Source: Umbilicaria muhlenbergii
Lineage: Eukaryota; Ascomycota; Lecanoromycetes; Umbilicariales; Umbilicariaceae
Reading direction: 5' to 3'
Length of the DNA stretch: 64,000 bases
Assembly: GCA_000611775.1 (NCBI GenBank)
Contig: KK106982.1
Span: 124,001 to 188,000, forward strand
Numbering within the stretch: position 1 is the stretch's first letter; each line of letters opens with the position of its first letter. Below the pieces are notes generated by a model. It worked only from the letters and a program-made list of their open reading frames with translations, had not been told where the DNA came from and ran no database searches. Shown piece after piece: positions 11,979 through 22,161 of the stretch. The position numbers and the translations under genes are program-made.

Positions 11979-14900
11979 GTTTTATTGCTTCAATTCATTG
12001 TAAGGACGCTGTTCAGCAAGAATGACTGAAAACTCATGAGCTCCTCAATCAGCCTCTGCAACAGTTTCACAAACTGCTTCAGAAACTTCACAAGCAACAG
12101 TTAATGATGATTTTATCATCTTTGACTCTCAGTCACAACACGTCACTCCTACATTCTCTGAGGAGTTCATCATGATGAATACCAAAATTCAACTTGTGAA
12201 GATTCAACTCATGAGTGAGAAGGAACATACTAGGCAGGCTGAGCTTAAAACTCATAAATAATCTACATCAGATTTATCTTCAGCTCTGAAATGCACCTGC
12301 TATGAAAAGTGAGTCAAAGATGAAGACCTCTACTGTATGAAGGACTACCCTCACTTTCAGCAGTATGTACATCAAATTGAGCACCTTCCTGTGAAGCTTC
12401 ATCTTAAAGAGTCAGATCAATATCTGAACTACAAAATTACAGAGTGATGAGTCACACATCATGAAGAAAAGAGCTTGAAAGATATCTGAGAAAATCAAAA
12501 GAACTTTTTAAAGTCTCTTTTAAAAGATCATGATAATCAGGTGTATAACACATGAATGAATTAAATAAATTATCACAAGTTAAGCAGTGAATCTGATGAT
12601 GAGTACCTTCACAGGTCAGATGAACTTCTGACTTAAATAAAAAATGAAGTGAAGGATTATCATCAAATTCAGTTAATGATCTTCTTCAAAGGCCTGAATC
12701 ACATCATGAAGCAAAAGATTCATGAACACCCTGTGTTTTCAAACTCTCATGAAGATTTAATTACACTCATGAAGAAACTTCATCTCAGCATCAGGACTGA
12801 AACTCACTTGCAGGCAATAATCATGAATAATGACTTCAGCAGAAGCACTTCTGTGAATGCTGTGAAGCAGAAGAATTGCAAACTTACAACATTCATCATC
12901 ATTACATCACACAATCTGAAACCCTCATGAGGAGTGTTCTTTAACAGAGACTGCAACTACTGTGACAAGCACAGACATAAAGAACTGAACTGTCTTAAGA
13001 AGAAGTCAGACAACACTGTGAGCAGAACTCTGTCAATCAGTTCAGCTAACAGCAGTAATCATGTCACAGCAGCCTCTGAGGCTACTGTGAAGATCACTGT
13101 GAAGTCAAGATCAGAGAAGGGTGCATCTTTTAAGACAGAGACATGATTATGACTCACAGTACATCTTGCAGGAAGATCACTTTCAGCTGTTTTTAACAGT
13201 GTTAATGACCTCAATCTCCTTCACAAGGATATTGCAGAGGGCTTATCTTCAGTCTTTAAGATGTTATCACTTCATCATGCTGAAGAAGATACCTTGCGGA
13301 CTTATTTTGTTTATCATGAAGTGATAGAGGTTCAGGACTCTTTCAGAGTCTGAAAATAAACTTGTGAACCTTTTACCTCTGCTGACTTAGAGATGCCAGT
13401 AATCTTAAGATTATCATGATTATGATGAAATAATCTGAAGGTTGACTTCACCAATCTTACAGTACAATGAAGGTCAGATGCAGAGGACTCTTTAACAACT
13501 TCACTGCTGAAAAAGATCATCATAAAAGGCCTCATGAGAAAACTCAGAGACCTTAAGATGAACTACATGATGCAGAGATTACAGGTGATAAACCTTGATG
13601 AACTGAAAAGCTTCATGAACCTGATTTCTGAAGTTTATAAGAGCCTCATGAAGGTCTTTTCAGAAACTCAGGTGAAAACTCTGCCTCTTCATCACAAAAG
13701 AGATCACTCAATTAATCTGCTGAAGAGAACAACATCATCTTTTGATCTTATGTACAATCTTTTCATGAAGGAGTTGACTGTACTACAGGAGTATTTAAAC
13801 ATCAACCTCATGAATGAGTTTATTCAGCTGTCATGATCTTTCATGAGAGCATCAGTGCTCTTTGCATTTAAGGATGATGAAGGCTTGCAGCTCTGCATGA
13901 ATTATCAGAGGTTAAATGCTATTACTCAAAAGAACTGATACTCTTTATCACTGATTAACAAGATCATGAACTGTGTCTGTGATGCTCAGATCTTTATGAA
14001 GATTGATGTTAAAAACACCTATTATCACATCTGCATACATGAGGGTGATGAGTGAAAGACAGCCTTTCATACTAGGTATGAGCTGTATGAATACTTGATT
14101 ATGCCTTTTGAGCTTATCAATGCTATCATGAGTTTTCAGTCTTATATTCATGAAGTCCTTCATGAACATTTAAACATCTTCATGATTGTATTTCTGAATG
14201 ATATACTGATTTACTCAATGAAAGAGAGTCAGCATGAACAGCATGTTCAGATTGTCTTGAAAGCTCTGCTCACAGCAGAGTTGTTCACAAAGCTTTTTAA
14301 ATGTCTGTTTAATGTGAAGCGTGTGCCCTTCTTGAGATACATTATCACAGATACAGGGGTTGAAATGAAGATGAATCACATATTCATCATTGTCAACTGA
14401 TCAGAGTCAGAAAGTGTGTGTGAAGTGTAAACATTTCTGAGCTTCATGAACTTTTATCAAAGGTTCATACAGAGCTTCTCATGTATTGCTGCATCTCTCA
14501 CAGAGATCACTAAAGGGTCTAATGCAAAATTAAACAAGAAGTTGATCTCATGAAGAGCAGGCTTCTTGTCTTTGAAGGCACAGACTGCTTTTAAAGTTCT
14601 TGTGCAGACTTTCACTACTGCTCTGTTCCTGCAGCATTTCAACATCACATTATCAATACAGCTTGAAACAGATGCCTCAGGGTATGTGATCTCAAGCATT
14701 CTCTTGCAAAAACACCCTGATGAGTGAAGAGTTACAGCTTATTTCTCATGAAAGATGATACTCACAGAATGAAAGTATGAAACTCATGATGAAGAACTGC
14801 TCATGATAGTTGAGAGTTTTCATCATTGACAGCACTATTTAGAAGGATTCACTCATTCAGTTGAGGTGTTATCAGATCATTCAAGCTTGTGAAGCTTTAT

Positions 14901-17805
14901 GACTACTCATAAGCTCTCATGAAGACAGGTTCAATGAGTGTTGACTTTATCAACTTATGATTTTGTTATCATCTACTGAAAGGGAAATTTAAATTCTATT
15001 AACAGCCCTTCACAGAGACCTGATCATCAATGTGAAGTGAAACAAGAGAATCAGACTGAGGATGCTTTAATGTTGCAACAGATGCTGTTCCTGACAGTAA
15101 CTTTAATTTCAGTTGAGCTTAAAGATGATTTATTGGCTCAGAAGGTACACCTTTGTGAGGTATTAATTGCAGGCACAATGAGTCCCTGGCAGTGAAATCA
15201 ACAGAAACAGGCCTCTGAGGCTGTTTTAAATGAAGAACCTTATGAAGAGGTTGACACTTCTCTCATTGAAATGTTACCTGAATTCTTGCAGATTGATCCC
15301 CTCATGAAGCATATGCTGAAACAGATCACTGCTCATGAAGTCAATTCAAGAATGTCAGGTTCTCATTCACTCTGATCATGAAGAGATGACCTTTTATACT
15401 TTGACTCAGTGCTTTATATACCTCATGCGGAGTCATTATGACTTGGGATTATTAAGAAGCATCATGATGAGTCACTTGCAAGTCACCTCATGACAGAGAA
15501 AACCTTTGCCTTAATACATGCAAAGTACTACTGACTGAACATGTGAAAGCAAATTCAGAAATACTGCAATTCTTGTCTTGTCTGTCAAGGAGTCAGAGTC
15601 ATTCATGAAAGATAATTTGAATTATTACAGCTCATACTTATCCTGAAGAGACTCTGAGAGGTACTCACTCTAGACTTCATAACTGACCTTTCAGAGAGCC
15701 ATGCTTATGAGGGTGTGTATGATGCCATACTGATGATGATGTGTAAATTCTCAAAGATGACACATTATATTTCAGCCAGAAAGGACTGAACTGCTGATTA
15801 ACTCATGAAGACCTTTGTGAGAGAGATTGTTAAACTGCATGAAGTCACTCAAGCTTTAATTTCAGATCATGAATCTGTTTTTACCTCATGACTCTGAGTC
15901 AACTTGATGTTCATGTTGAAGATTAACTGTTGATTGAGCACTGCCTTTCATCTGCAAACTGATGAGCAAACTGAACAACAGAATAACATGCTGAAACAGT
16001 ACTTATAAAATTATGTCAATTATCAACAGAACAATTGAGCCTCACTTTTAACATTAATTGAGTTCATGTACAACATGAGTCTACACTCTTCTACTGAAAA
16101 AGCATCATTTGAAGTTATCTATGACTTCATACCTAGATCAGATATGTTCACTGTGAAGGAACTCACAAAGTACTCTGCAGTTAAGGGAATTATCACTGAA
16201 GCTGAGCAGCTTGTGAAGTGTCTTCATAAGACTTAAATAAAAGTCTGCAGAGCTCTTGTGAAGTCTCAAGAGTATCAAGTTAAACACTACAATCAATCTC
16301 ACCTTGATGTGATTTATAAAGTTGAACAGTTAATCTGATTAAAGGTTAAAAACATAACTCTGAAGTGATCTTCATGAAAGCTGAATTAACAGCGTTATGA
16401 ACCCTTTCAGATTGTAAAAAAGATTGAGAACATTGCTTATCAGCTGAAATTATCAGAGGAACTTCACATTCATGATGTGTTTCATGTTAACCTGCTTCAT
16501 GATCATAAACTGTGAGCAGGTGAGGATACATCAGAGCTTGAATCACTTCACCTCATAAAGAACTCAGCTGAAAGGGAGTGAGAGGTTGAGATTATAACAG
16601 CCTCATGAATTATGATCAGCTCTGAGGATAAACCTGTTTTACAATATCACATTGTGTGAAAGAAATCCTCAGAGATTACTTAAGAGCCTGCAGATAACAT
16701 CTGCAACTTTAAGAAATTAATTAAGAAGTTTCATGAGGACTTTCCTGAGGCTTCATGAGTCATAATCAATGCTGATACATGTTCATGAGGGAATTAAGCA
16801 AAGGGCTAAGATCCCTTCTGCTCATCAAAGCATTAAGTTATCAGAGGACTGAAAGTGAAATCACTTCATGAAGCTTGAAGGCTCATGAAGGGATGAGTCA
16901 TGCTGACTTCAGCCTGTCAAGACTTATTAATTCTTAGCATCATGAAGAGGTCTGACTCAGAGTTAAAGTCTTGTGAGGGGTAATCCTCACAGGAGCTGAT
17001 ATTTACCTCTGAAAGAGCTTGAACATCTCAATCATCATCAGTTTGTCACAGTGATATTTTCCTTCAGTGAAGCTCATGAGTCTTCACCTTCACAGGGGCG
17101 TTGAGTCTAGACAGCAGCTGCAGCCGCTTTATGAGCCTTGCTCACTCAGCATTTCTCTCACTTACACGCCTTGCACGCCTCCTTGTGACCCTCAGGGTCA
17201 GGGTTGACTGAGGGCAGAGGCAGAGATGAAGGTGAACTCAGTTCCTGTGAGAAAGATGATGAGGCTGAGGGTGATGAAGATGAAGCTGTGAACAGTTAAC
17301 AAAAGCACTTCATGAAAACATATCATAAAGTCATACAGAGGAAGATGCAGGCCTTGCTGATGTGTTGATGACACTTCACACACTTGACAGCGTGAGGGGA
17401 GAGGAAACAACTCTTAAAATGATTAAAATCATGACCTGCAGCAGCAGCAACACATGATTCACAGGCTTGAGGAGGGATGTCTTCAGTCTTCACAATTATT
17501 ATCATGAAGGTCAGTCATGAAGCGTTCTCATGAAGGGTGATCATGAAGGTCACTTACAGATCACCTCATGATCTTGTTCATGATCAGTGAGCTGAACAAG
17601 CTGCTGTGAGATGATGCAGTCATGAAGCTGAGCCTCCCCGTGAAGAGCTACCTCATGAAAGGTTTAATTATGAGGGGCTGAGTCAGAGGCCTGCATGAAC
17701 AGAGGAAACAAATGAGAATCACAGATGATTTACCTGAGGATGTTGATGATGTGACTGATGCAAAGCATGATGAGCTGTACCGCTGTTAATGAAAAGGCAC
17801 CATGA

Positions 17806-17925
17806 AGGCAAGCATCATGAAGGCAAGCATCATGAAGGCAAGCATCATGAAGGCAAGCATCATGAAGGCAAGCATCATGAAGGCAAGCATCATGAAGACA
17901 AGCATCACAGAGGCAAAACATCACA
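17806..17925. repeat. 15-bp minisatellite in element B
   Basis: About eight head-to-tail units of AGGCAAGCATCATGA, the last two degenerate, lie in the 3' untranslated region of element B. On the minus strand they spell a repeating pentapeptide frame, which I take as chance. Confidence 0.9.
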
Positions 17926-18365
17926 AGAGGCATTATAAGAATCATGATCATGAACTTACCTGATGAGGGGTGAAAGGTTGAAGTTGTGAAAGTTGCTGAC
18001 AGTGAAAACTCTGACCTTATGATCTGCGCGGGTCATTCATGAGGCTTGGCAAAGTGAATCTGAACAACCTCATGAACAGCTGAACAGGCTCACAAATGAG
18101 CAACAATCATCATGAACACTGAGTCAGTGTATAAATAAATCATAACTTCACAAACATCTTGTGAAGGGAGACTCTTTTTCTCACTGAGTTTTAATGAGCT
18201 CCGCAACATATTTTTTTTTATGATTTTAAATTTTTTTTTTTTCTGACCTATGAGGTCATTTTTTTAACTGTTACTGATGCATTGTGAAGCGCTTCTCAGT
18301 GAAGGCTTGCAACTGTGAACGCCATCATACTCATGAGGGCATGAGCCTTTGAAGGGGGGGGGCAA

Positions 18366-18820
18366 TGTGAGCATTCAGTGTACAGAACTCACCAGGTGCT
18401 AGTTCAGAATAAGAAAGGTTATGCTTAACAACAGCACAGCCTTGTGAAGGTAACTTTCACTAGTGAATCAACTTCATGAGAGAGCTCAGCCAATAGACAT
18501 CACTCTCAGCACTTCACGGAAGTGGTTAAAGAAGTTGACATCATTGATGACACCTCATGAAGGTGTGATTCAGCAATGAACACCTCATGAAGGCAGCTTC
18601 ACTGAGGTGACTGCTTCATGAGACCTTCCTCAGGCAGGCTAGCTTCAGAAGAGATATATTATGAGGTCAGAGTGTGTTTCACTTTCTTTCTTAGCAATAA
18701 TTCTCTACCTACTAGCAATACCATACTATTGCGAACCATCAACTATAAGCCTAAGTCACTATTGTCACATAGCTTCATAATTCCTTAGTTAAGATATTAC
18801 CTCGCGGTAGTACGCTTACA
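18366..18820 (+). repeat. 3' LTR of element B
   Basis: 455 bp, TGTGAGCATT to TACGCTTACA. It is preceded by a G-run polypurine tract and followed by the duplicated target AACCA. Confidence 0.95.
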
Positions 18821-18825
18821 AACCA

Positions 18826-19100
18826 AGGTTCATGCAGACATGAAAGCCGCCCTGACAGACCTCAATTGTGCTCTAGAAGAGAGGTTGAAGGCTCAAGCAG
18901 ATGTGAAATTCATTCTATTGAACTACTGAGGCATCAACCTAGAGGACGGGAACATTGAAGACGGTGTTTTTTAGTATCCCCTGCAATGAAAGGGACATCA
19001 TGTCAAGCTTGAAAAGTACAGTGTCGTAGGCTACATACTACATTGCACCAAGCGCACTTATTATCAAAGCTGATTGCTGAAGACTTCATACGTAAAATAA
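18826..19100 (+). pseudogene. Coiled-coil protein gene, 3' part
   Basis: This is the continuation of the gene interrupted at 11523. Removing element B and one AACCA restores phase (a Val-Thr-Lys-Val junction). The segment encodes ADMKAALTDLNCALEERL, a predicted coiled coil, then KFILLNY and a GINLEDGNIEDG stretch. It ends at TAA 19098-19100. Internal TGA/TAG stand where Trp would be expected (after LLNY, after DGVF, after YPLQ), in the same manner as the neighbouring ferric reductase. No named family is recognised. Confidence 0.6.
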
Positions 19101-19265
19101 GATCCACTTCAATACATGGTGTGCTTGACTGCCACATATTGACTTGGGAGTCTGAATGACAATGAATATGCTCTGCAAGAATCCTGCTATTGTTGGTTCT
19201 GATTCTGATATCTTGAAACAGATTACCGCAAAGATATTCTGCAGCTGATCATTCATTGCTTGAAC

Positions 19266-21247
19266 CTAGTCTAGTTCAAGCAATGTCATTTTGTCTAGAC
19301 GGGACTGCACAAGGTTCCGCAGTTCATCCCGCACTTGTTCATTTGCGGAGACTAGCAAATATGAGTCTATTGCGTGAGAATTGAGTTCTAAACTTACCCG
19401 TGACTAGCATGTTCTCCTTCTCACCAGCTGATCGAGAGACCACCTGATCATTCAGTAACTTTGATAAGTTCATCGTCCCCCTTTTATAGGTGAGATGGCT
19501 GTGCTTGCTCACTGTCATAGGGTCCTGTGCTAAATCTCCTGACTTATAATACGCTTCAATGCGGAATATCTGACTCCGGTCAGAAGGATGCATCTCATTG
19601 GTTCAGTCAAGGGTACTCATGTAATCATTAGTGTTGGTATCTTCCTTCAGGACTCAGTCTATTAGTTCACTTGTCAGCCTTCAATCATCTGACGCTCAGT
19701 CAGCGCTTCATCTGCTGTCAGAACTGAGATATTTACCAAAACTCTGTAATTGCCAAATCAACCGTATTTCCCGCGTCCGGACTTGGTAGTTGTTGAACTG
19801 GCGTACTAATTCTCTCAGATACGGTAGTTACGCGGTGATGCTGAATCCCGCGGCAATCATCAAGACCTTTCCGTAATCACCAACAGAAATGCCTGTGCCG
19901 TGAGGTTCACTAAAAATTGCCAGACGGAAATCAGACCTCTGAGGCTCACCTTCATAAGATTCATAGCTGAACTTTGATGATGTGGTGTTCTCAACACCTT
20001 CTTCTAGTGATCCCTCGTAGCCTTCGACACGGCCGGTACGTTTCAACTCAATTGAATCAGACAAAGTTTCCTGGGATTTGTGACTGTTAACAGTGGTACT
20101 GCTACCCTCCTGCTTAACGAATGATGTGTCCTGGGATTTACGATAGTCAACGGCAGTGCCGGCAAGTTCATTCAAAACTTGAGCTGTTCCCTTGTCGGGC
20201 CGTTCCCTATAGTATTCAGCACAAGCATACAGTTTCTGTGTTAAGCCTTTCCTTGATTCTATGAGGAGATCAAGATTAGTAGTTCCTTCTTTGTTTCCTC
20301 ATGAAGCGATTGTGAAAGGGTGACTCTGTAGAAAAGACCAAAAGCTGATAGAAGGTATTCACACATTCACGTACTGATCAGCTCTGATGTTCAGTGACCT
20401 TGAAACATCAATAGTCATCCTGATGCTACCACGGTGCTTCAACATCAGAGCTCATGAGTGGCCACTCTGGAAGCTGAAGTTCCGGTACAAGACGATAAGG
20501 CACTGCAGGACAGACGTGGCGAGGAAAATGCCAGTTGAAACGTACACGTACATGCGTGGTGACTTTGAGCGCGAGGTGGTGTGCTTTCAAAGAGCATAGC
20601 CAGTAGTCAATGCCACAGCTTGATGGCCACGTAAGAAAAGCTCATAAGAGGGTAATTGAAACAACCGCAGCGATTGGAGAATAAGCGCGCTGGTGGCGAT
20701 AATAGCCTGAGGGAATAGGTCAGTCTCTGTATCACTTCCAAAAGAATCAGAATTCTACTATAGAGCTGAACAATTGGCCGGAAACGCTGAACATTTTCAG
20801 GTTTGTAACGCTGGCTACATTGGCCACAGCGTGAAACAGACTGAGAAAAACGGACATGGCTCCGCTCAAAGCATGCATCCGCCGGTAATTGAGGATGGAG
20901 AGACCTAGCATGTCGCTGATGAAGCTTAGGTGGTAGCCAAAGTACGCAGGTATCATATTGATCAGTGACAACATCCCGGTGTGATTACCTAGCTCTTTCA
21001 CCGTGGACACTCCAAAAGTGCTGCAAAATATATTGACGCCCAGGTAAAGAAGGTGCAAGAACACGTGAGCTCAGGTTCATGGCCTGAGGAAGTGATGGCG
21101 CTGCAGAAATCGGGGGTAGAAGAGATGCTTCATGAGCAACACGCTGTAGGGTCGAAAAAATTGGAGGAAAGAGGACGCGGCTTTAATCATCAGCACCAAG
21201 CTGAAGATAGCTCCCGCGGTAATTGCGTATATCTGAGTGATATCCAT
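19266..21247 (-). pseudogene. Ferric reductase (FRE-type, NOX/FRE superfamily), decayed
   Basis: Ferric reductases move electrons from NADPH through FAD and two haems across the plasma membrane to reduce Fe3+. The frame starts at ATG 21247 (MDITQIYAITAG). Transmembrane ferric-reductase motifs follow (LSLINMIPAYFGYHLSF, NYRRMHALSG, SLFHAVANVA; then SYELFLRGHQAVALTTGYAL), then the FAD side (IRADQYVNV, SHPFTIAS) and the NAD side (FSEPHG, YGKVLMIAAGFSITA). The end LVT, a 46-nt intron, then VSANEQVRDELR to TAG 19266-19268 is well kept. At least five in-frame TGA fall where Trp or Arg is expected (RP.T.AH, YAL.KH, NV.IPS, IAS.GN), and the NAD-binding part is scrambled further. Ferric reductases are a recurrent accessory gene of Starship elements. 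Confidence 0.85.
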
Positions 21248-21569
21248 GACTTTCAGTGGTATGAATTAGTCAAACATCATGTGAGGTCAAGCCATGGCTG
21301 CTGATTTGTACCTGACTGAAAGGCATCCAGAAGTGGCGACATCCACTTCTGCCCTCATCGGGGCGAAGTTTGCCATTCCAGCTCCCTTGACATGCATAGC
21401 CCGCTTTCAGCACAATGAAAGTGTATCATTGGTCAAGTATCATCCGCCGACGAAGGATTCAATGTTGAATGCGGCATCCAATTGTGGCTCCACCAAATGC
21501 TGACTTAAACCCCTGCGGCACGAGATAGCGCTACCAATCCGCCACATTAAATAGATTCAAACAAGTTAC
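21248..21569. other. Spacer between ferric reductase and MADS-box genes
   Basis: About 320 bp lie upstream of both genes, which diverge. Short open frames exist, but none resembles a family. It probably held the two promoters. Confidence 0.4.
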
Positions 21570-21815
21570 ATGCACCCTCACATCTACTCCATGGCAATCC
21601 AACGAAGTGACCGACGCGCCGTACGTGAGAAGTTCCGCAAACGAAGTTCAAGCTGGTTTAGAAAAGGAAATAAGCTGGCGCAGATGACAGGAGCAGACAT
21701 TTACATAATCATTCGCCATGGCAATAAAAACTATACCTACAAGTCGACCGATCGACCCGGATGGCCTCCATCCGAGCAAGATATTGTGAGCCGATCCCAA
21801 GTCGCCGTGATATAG
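21570..21815 (+). CDS. Small MADS-box (SRF-type) domain protein
   Basis: An 81-aa open frame runs from ATG 21570 to TAG 21813-21815. Residues ~16-70 match the MADS/SRF DNA-binding fold: REKFRKRSSSWFRKGNKL, then TGADIYIIIRHGNKNYTY and PGWPPSEQDI. The KR-S-FRKGN-L-TGA-I pattern is the MADS signature, but the protein has no K-box or activation region, so it is only a DNA-binding/dimerisation module. Fungal genomes contain families of such mini-MADS genes among repeats. ATG 21591 (MAIQRSD) is the alternative start. CpG content is normal and no stop interrupts it, in contrast to the adjoining ferric reductase. Confidence 0.7.
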   Translation: MHPHIYSMAIQRSDRRAVREKFRKRSSSWFRKGNKLAQMTGADIYIIIRHGNKNYTYKSTDRPGWPPSEQDIVSRSQVAVI

Positions 21816-21967
21816 ACCGCTCATGAGTTGCCCGTCAGATAAATCTCACTCCACCCCCTTTCCGCCGATGTCCCAAAGACTTTGAGACAATGAATGAAGA
21901 GAGAGACAATGATGAGGACGATGAAGAAGAAGGAGGAGGAGGAGGAGGAGGAGGAGCCTCCTCCTCA

Positions 21968-22080
21968 TAGCCTAGACCAGGCTAGCCCGTGGGCTAGCCC
22001 GTCTAGTTAGACCAGCCTAGACCGGCTCATGGAGCGGGCTAGCCCACTAATGAGGCTGGCTAGCCCGTCTAGCTAGCCCA
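21968..22080. repeat. GGCTAGCCCGTCTAG subterminal repeat array of a hAT
   Basis: Short direct and inverted copies of GCTAGCCC and GTCTAG are packed just upstream of the hAT transposase gene. The same motifs fill the MITE at 25899-26257, tying both to one hAT family. A GAGGAGGAGG purine tract at about 21926-21957 lies to the left. I found no outer inverted end or 8-bp duplication here, so the left boundary of the transposase-bearing element remains open. Confidence 0.75.
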
Positions 22081-22161
22081 TGCGGGGTAAAAAGGGCGTG
22101 ATTCCGAAAAGGGTAATAATTGTAGGCAGGCCTCAACAACGAAAATTCTTCACATTTCTTT

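Larger units (their letters stand above)
11524..18820 (+). mobile_element. Ty3/gypsy chromovirus B, full length, broken
   Basis: This is a 7.3-kb fossil LTR retrotransposon with two 455-bp LTRs (11524-11978 and 18366-18820; start TGTGAGCA, end GCTTACA) and AACCA duplications on both sides. Inside are gag about 12020-13140 with a CCHC-like knuckle near 12950-13010, protease, RT about 13760-14440, RNase H about 14560-15000, integrase about 15400-16150 and a chromodomain about 16580-16760. A ~1.6-kb 3' untranslated region with tandem repeats follows, and a long G-run polypurine tract sits at about 18352-18365. Reading frames are broken dozens of times. By eye the LTRs differ at about 34 of 455 positions, all transitions, so ordinary clock dating would overestimate age. 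Confidence 0.95.

Noticed and set aside
17730-17951. Minus-strand frame with repeated CLHDA pentapeptide
   Set aside because: It is a translation of the 15-bp minisatellite in the 3' untranslated part of a Ty3 element.
19266-21247. TGA read as tryptophan by an altered genetic code
   Set aside because: Intact genes in the same window (cofactor D, Ulp1-type, hAT) use TGG for Trp, and cofactor D and the pterin dehydratase gene end in TGA. Mutation explains the pattern better.
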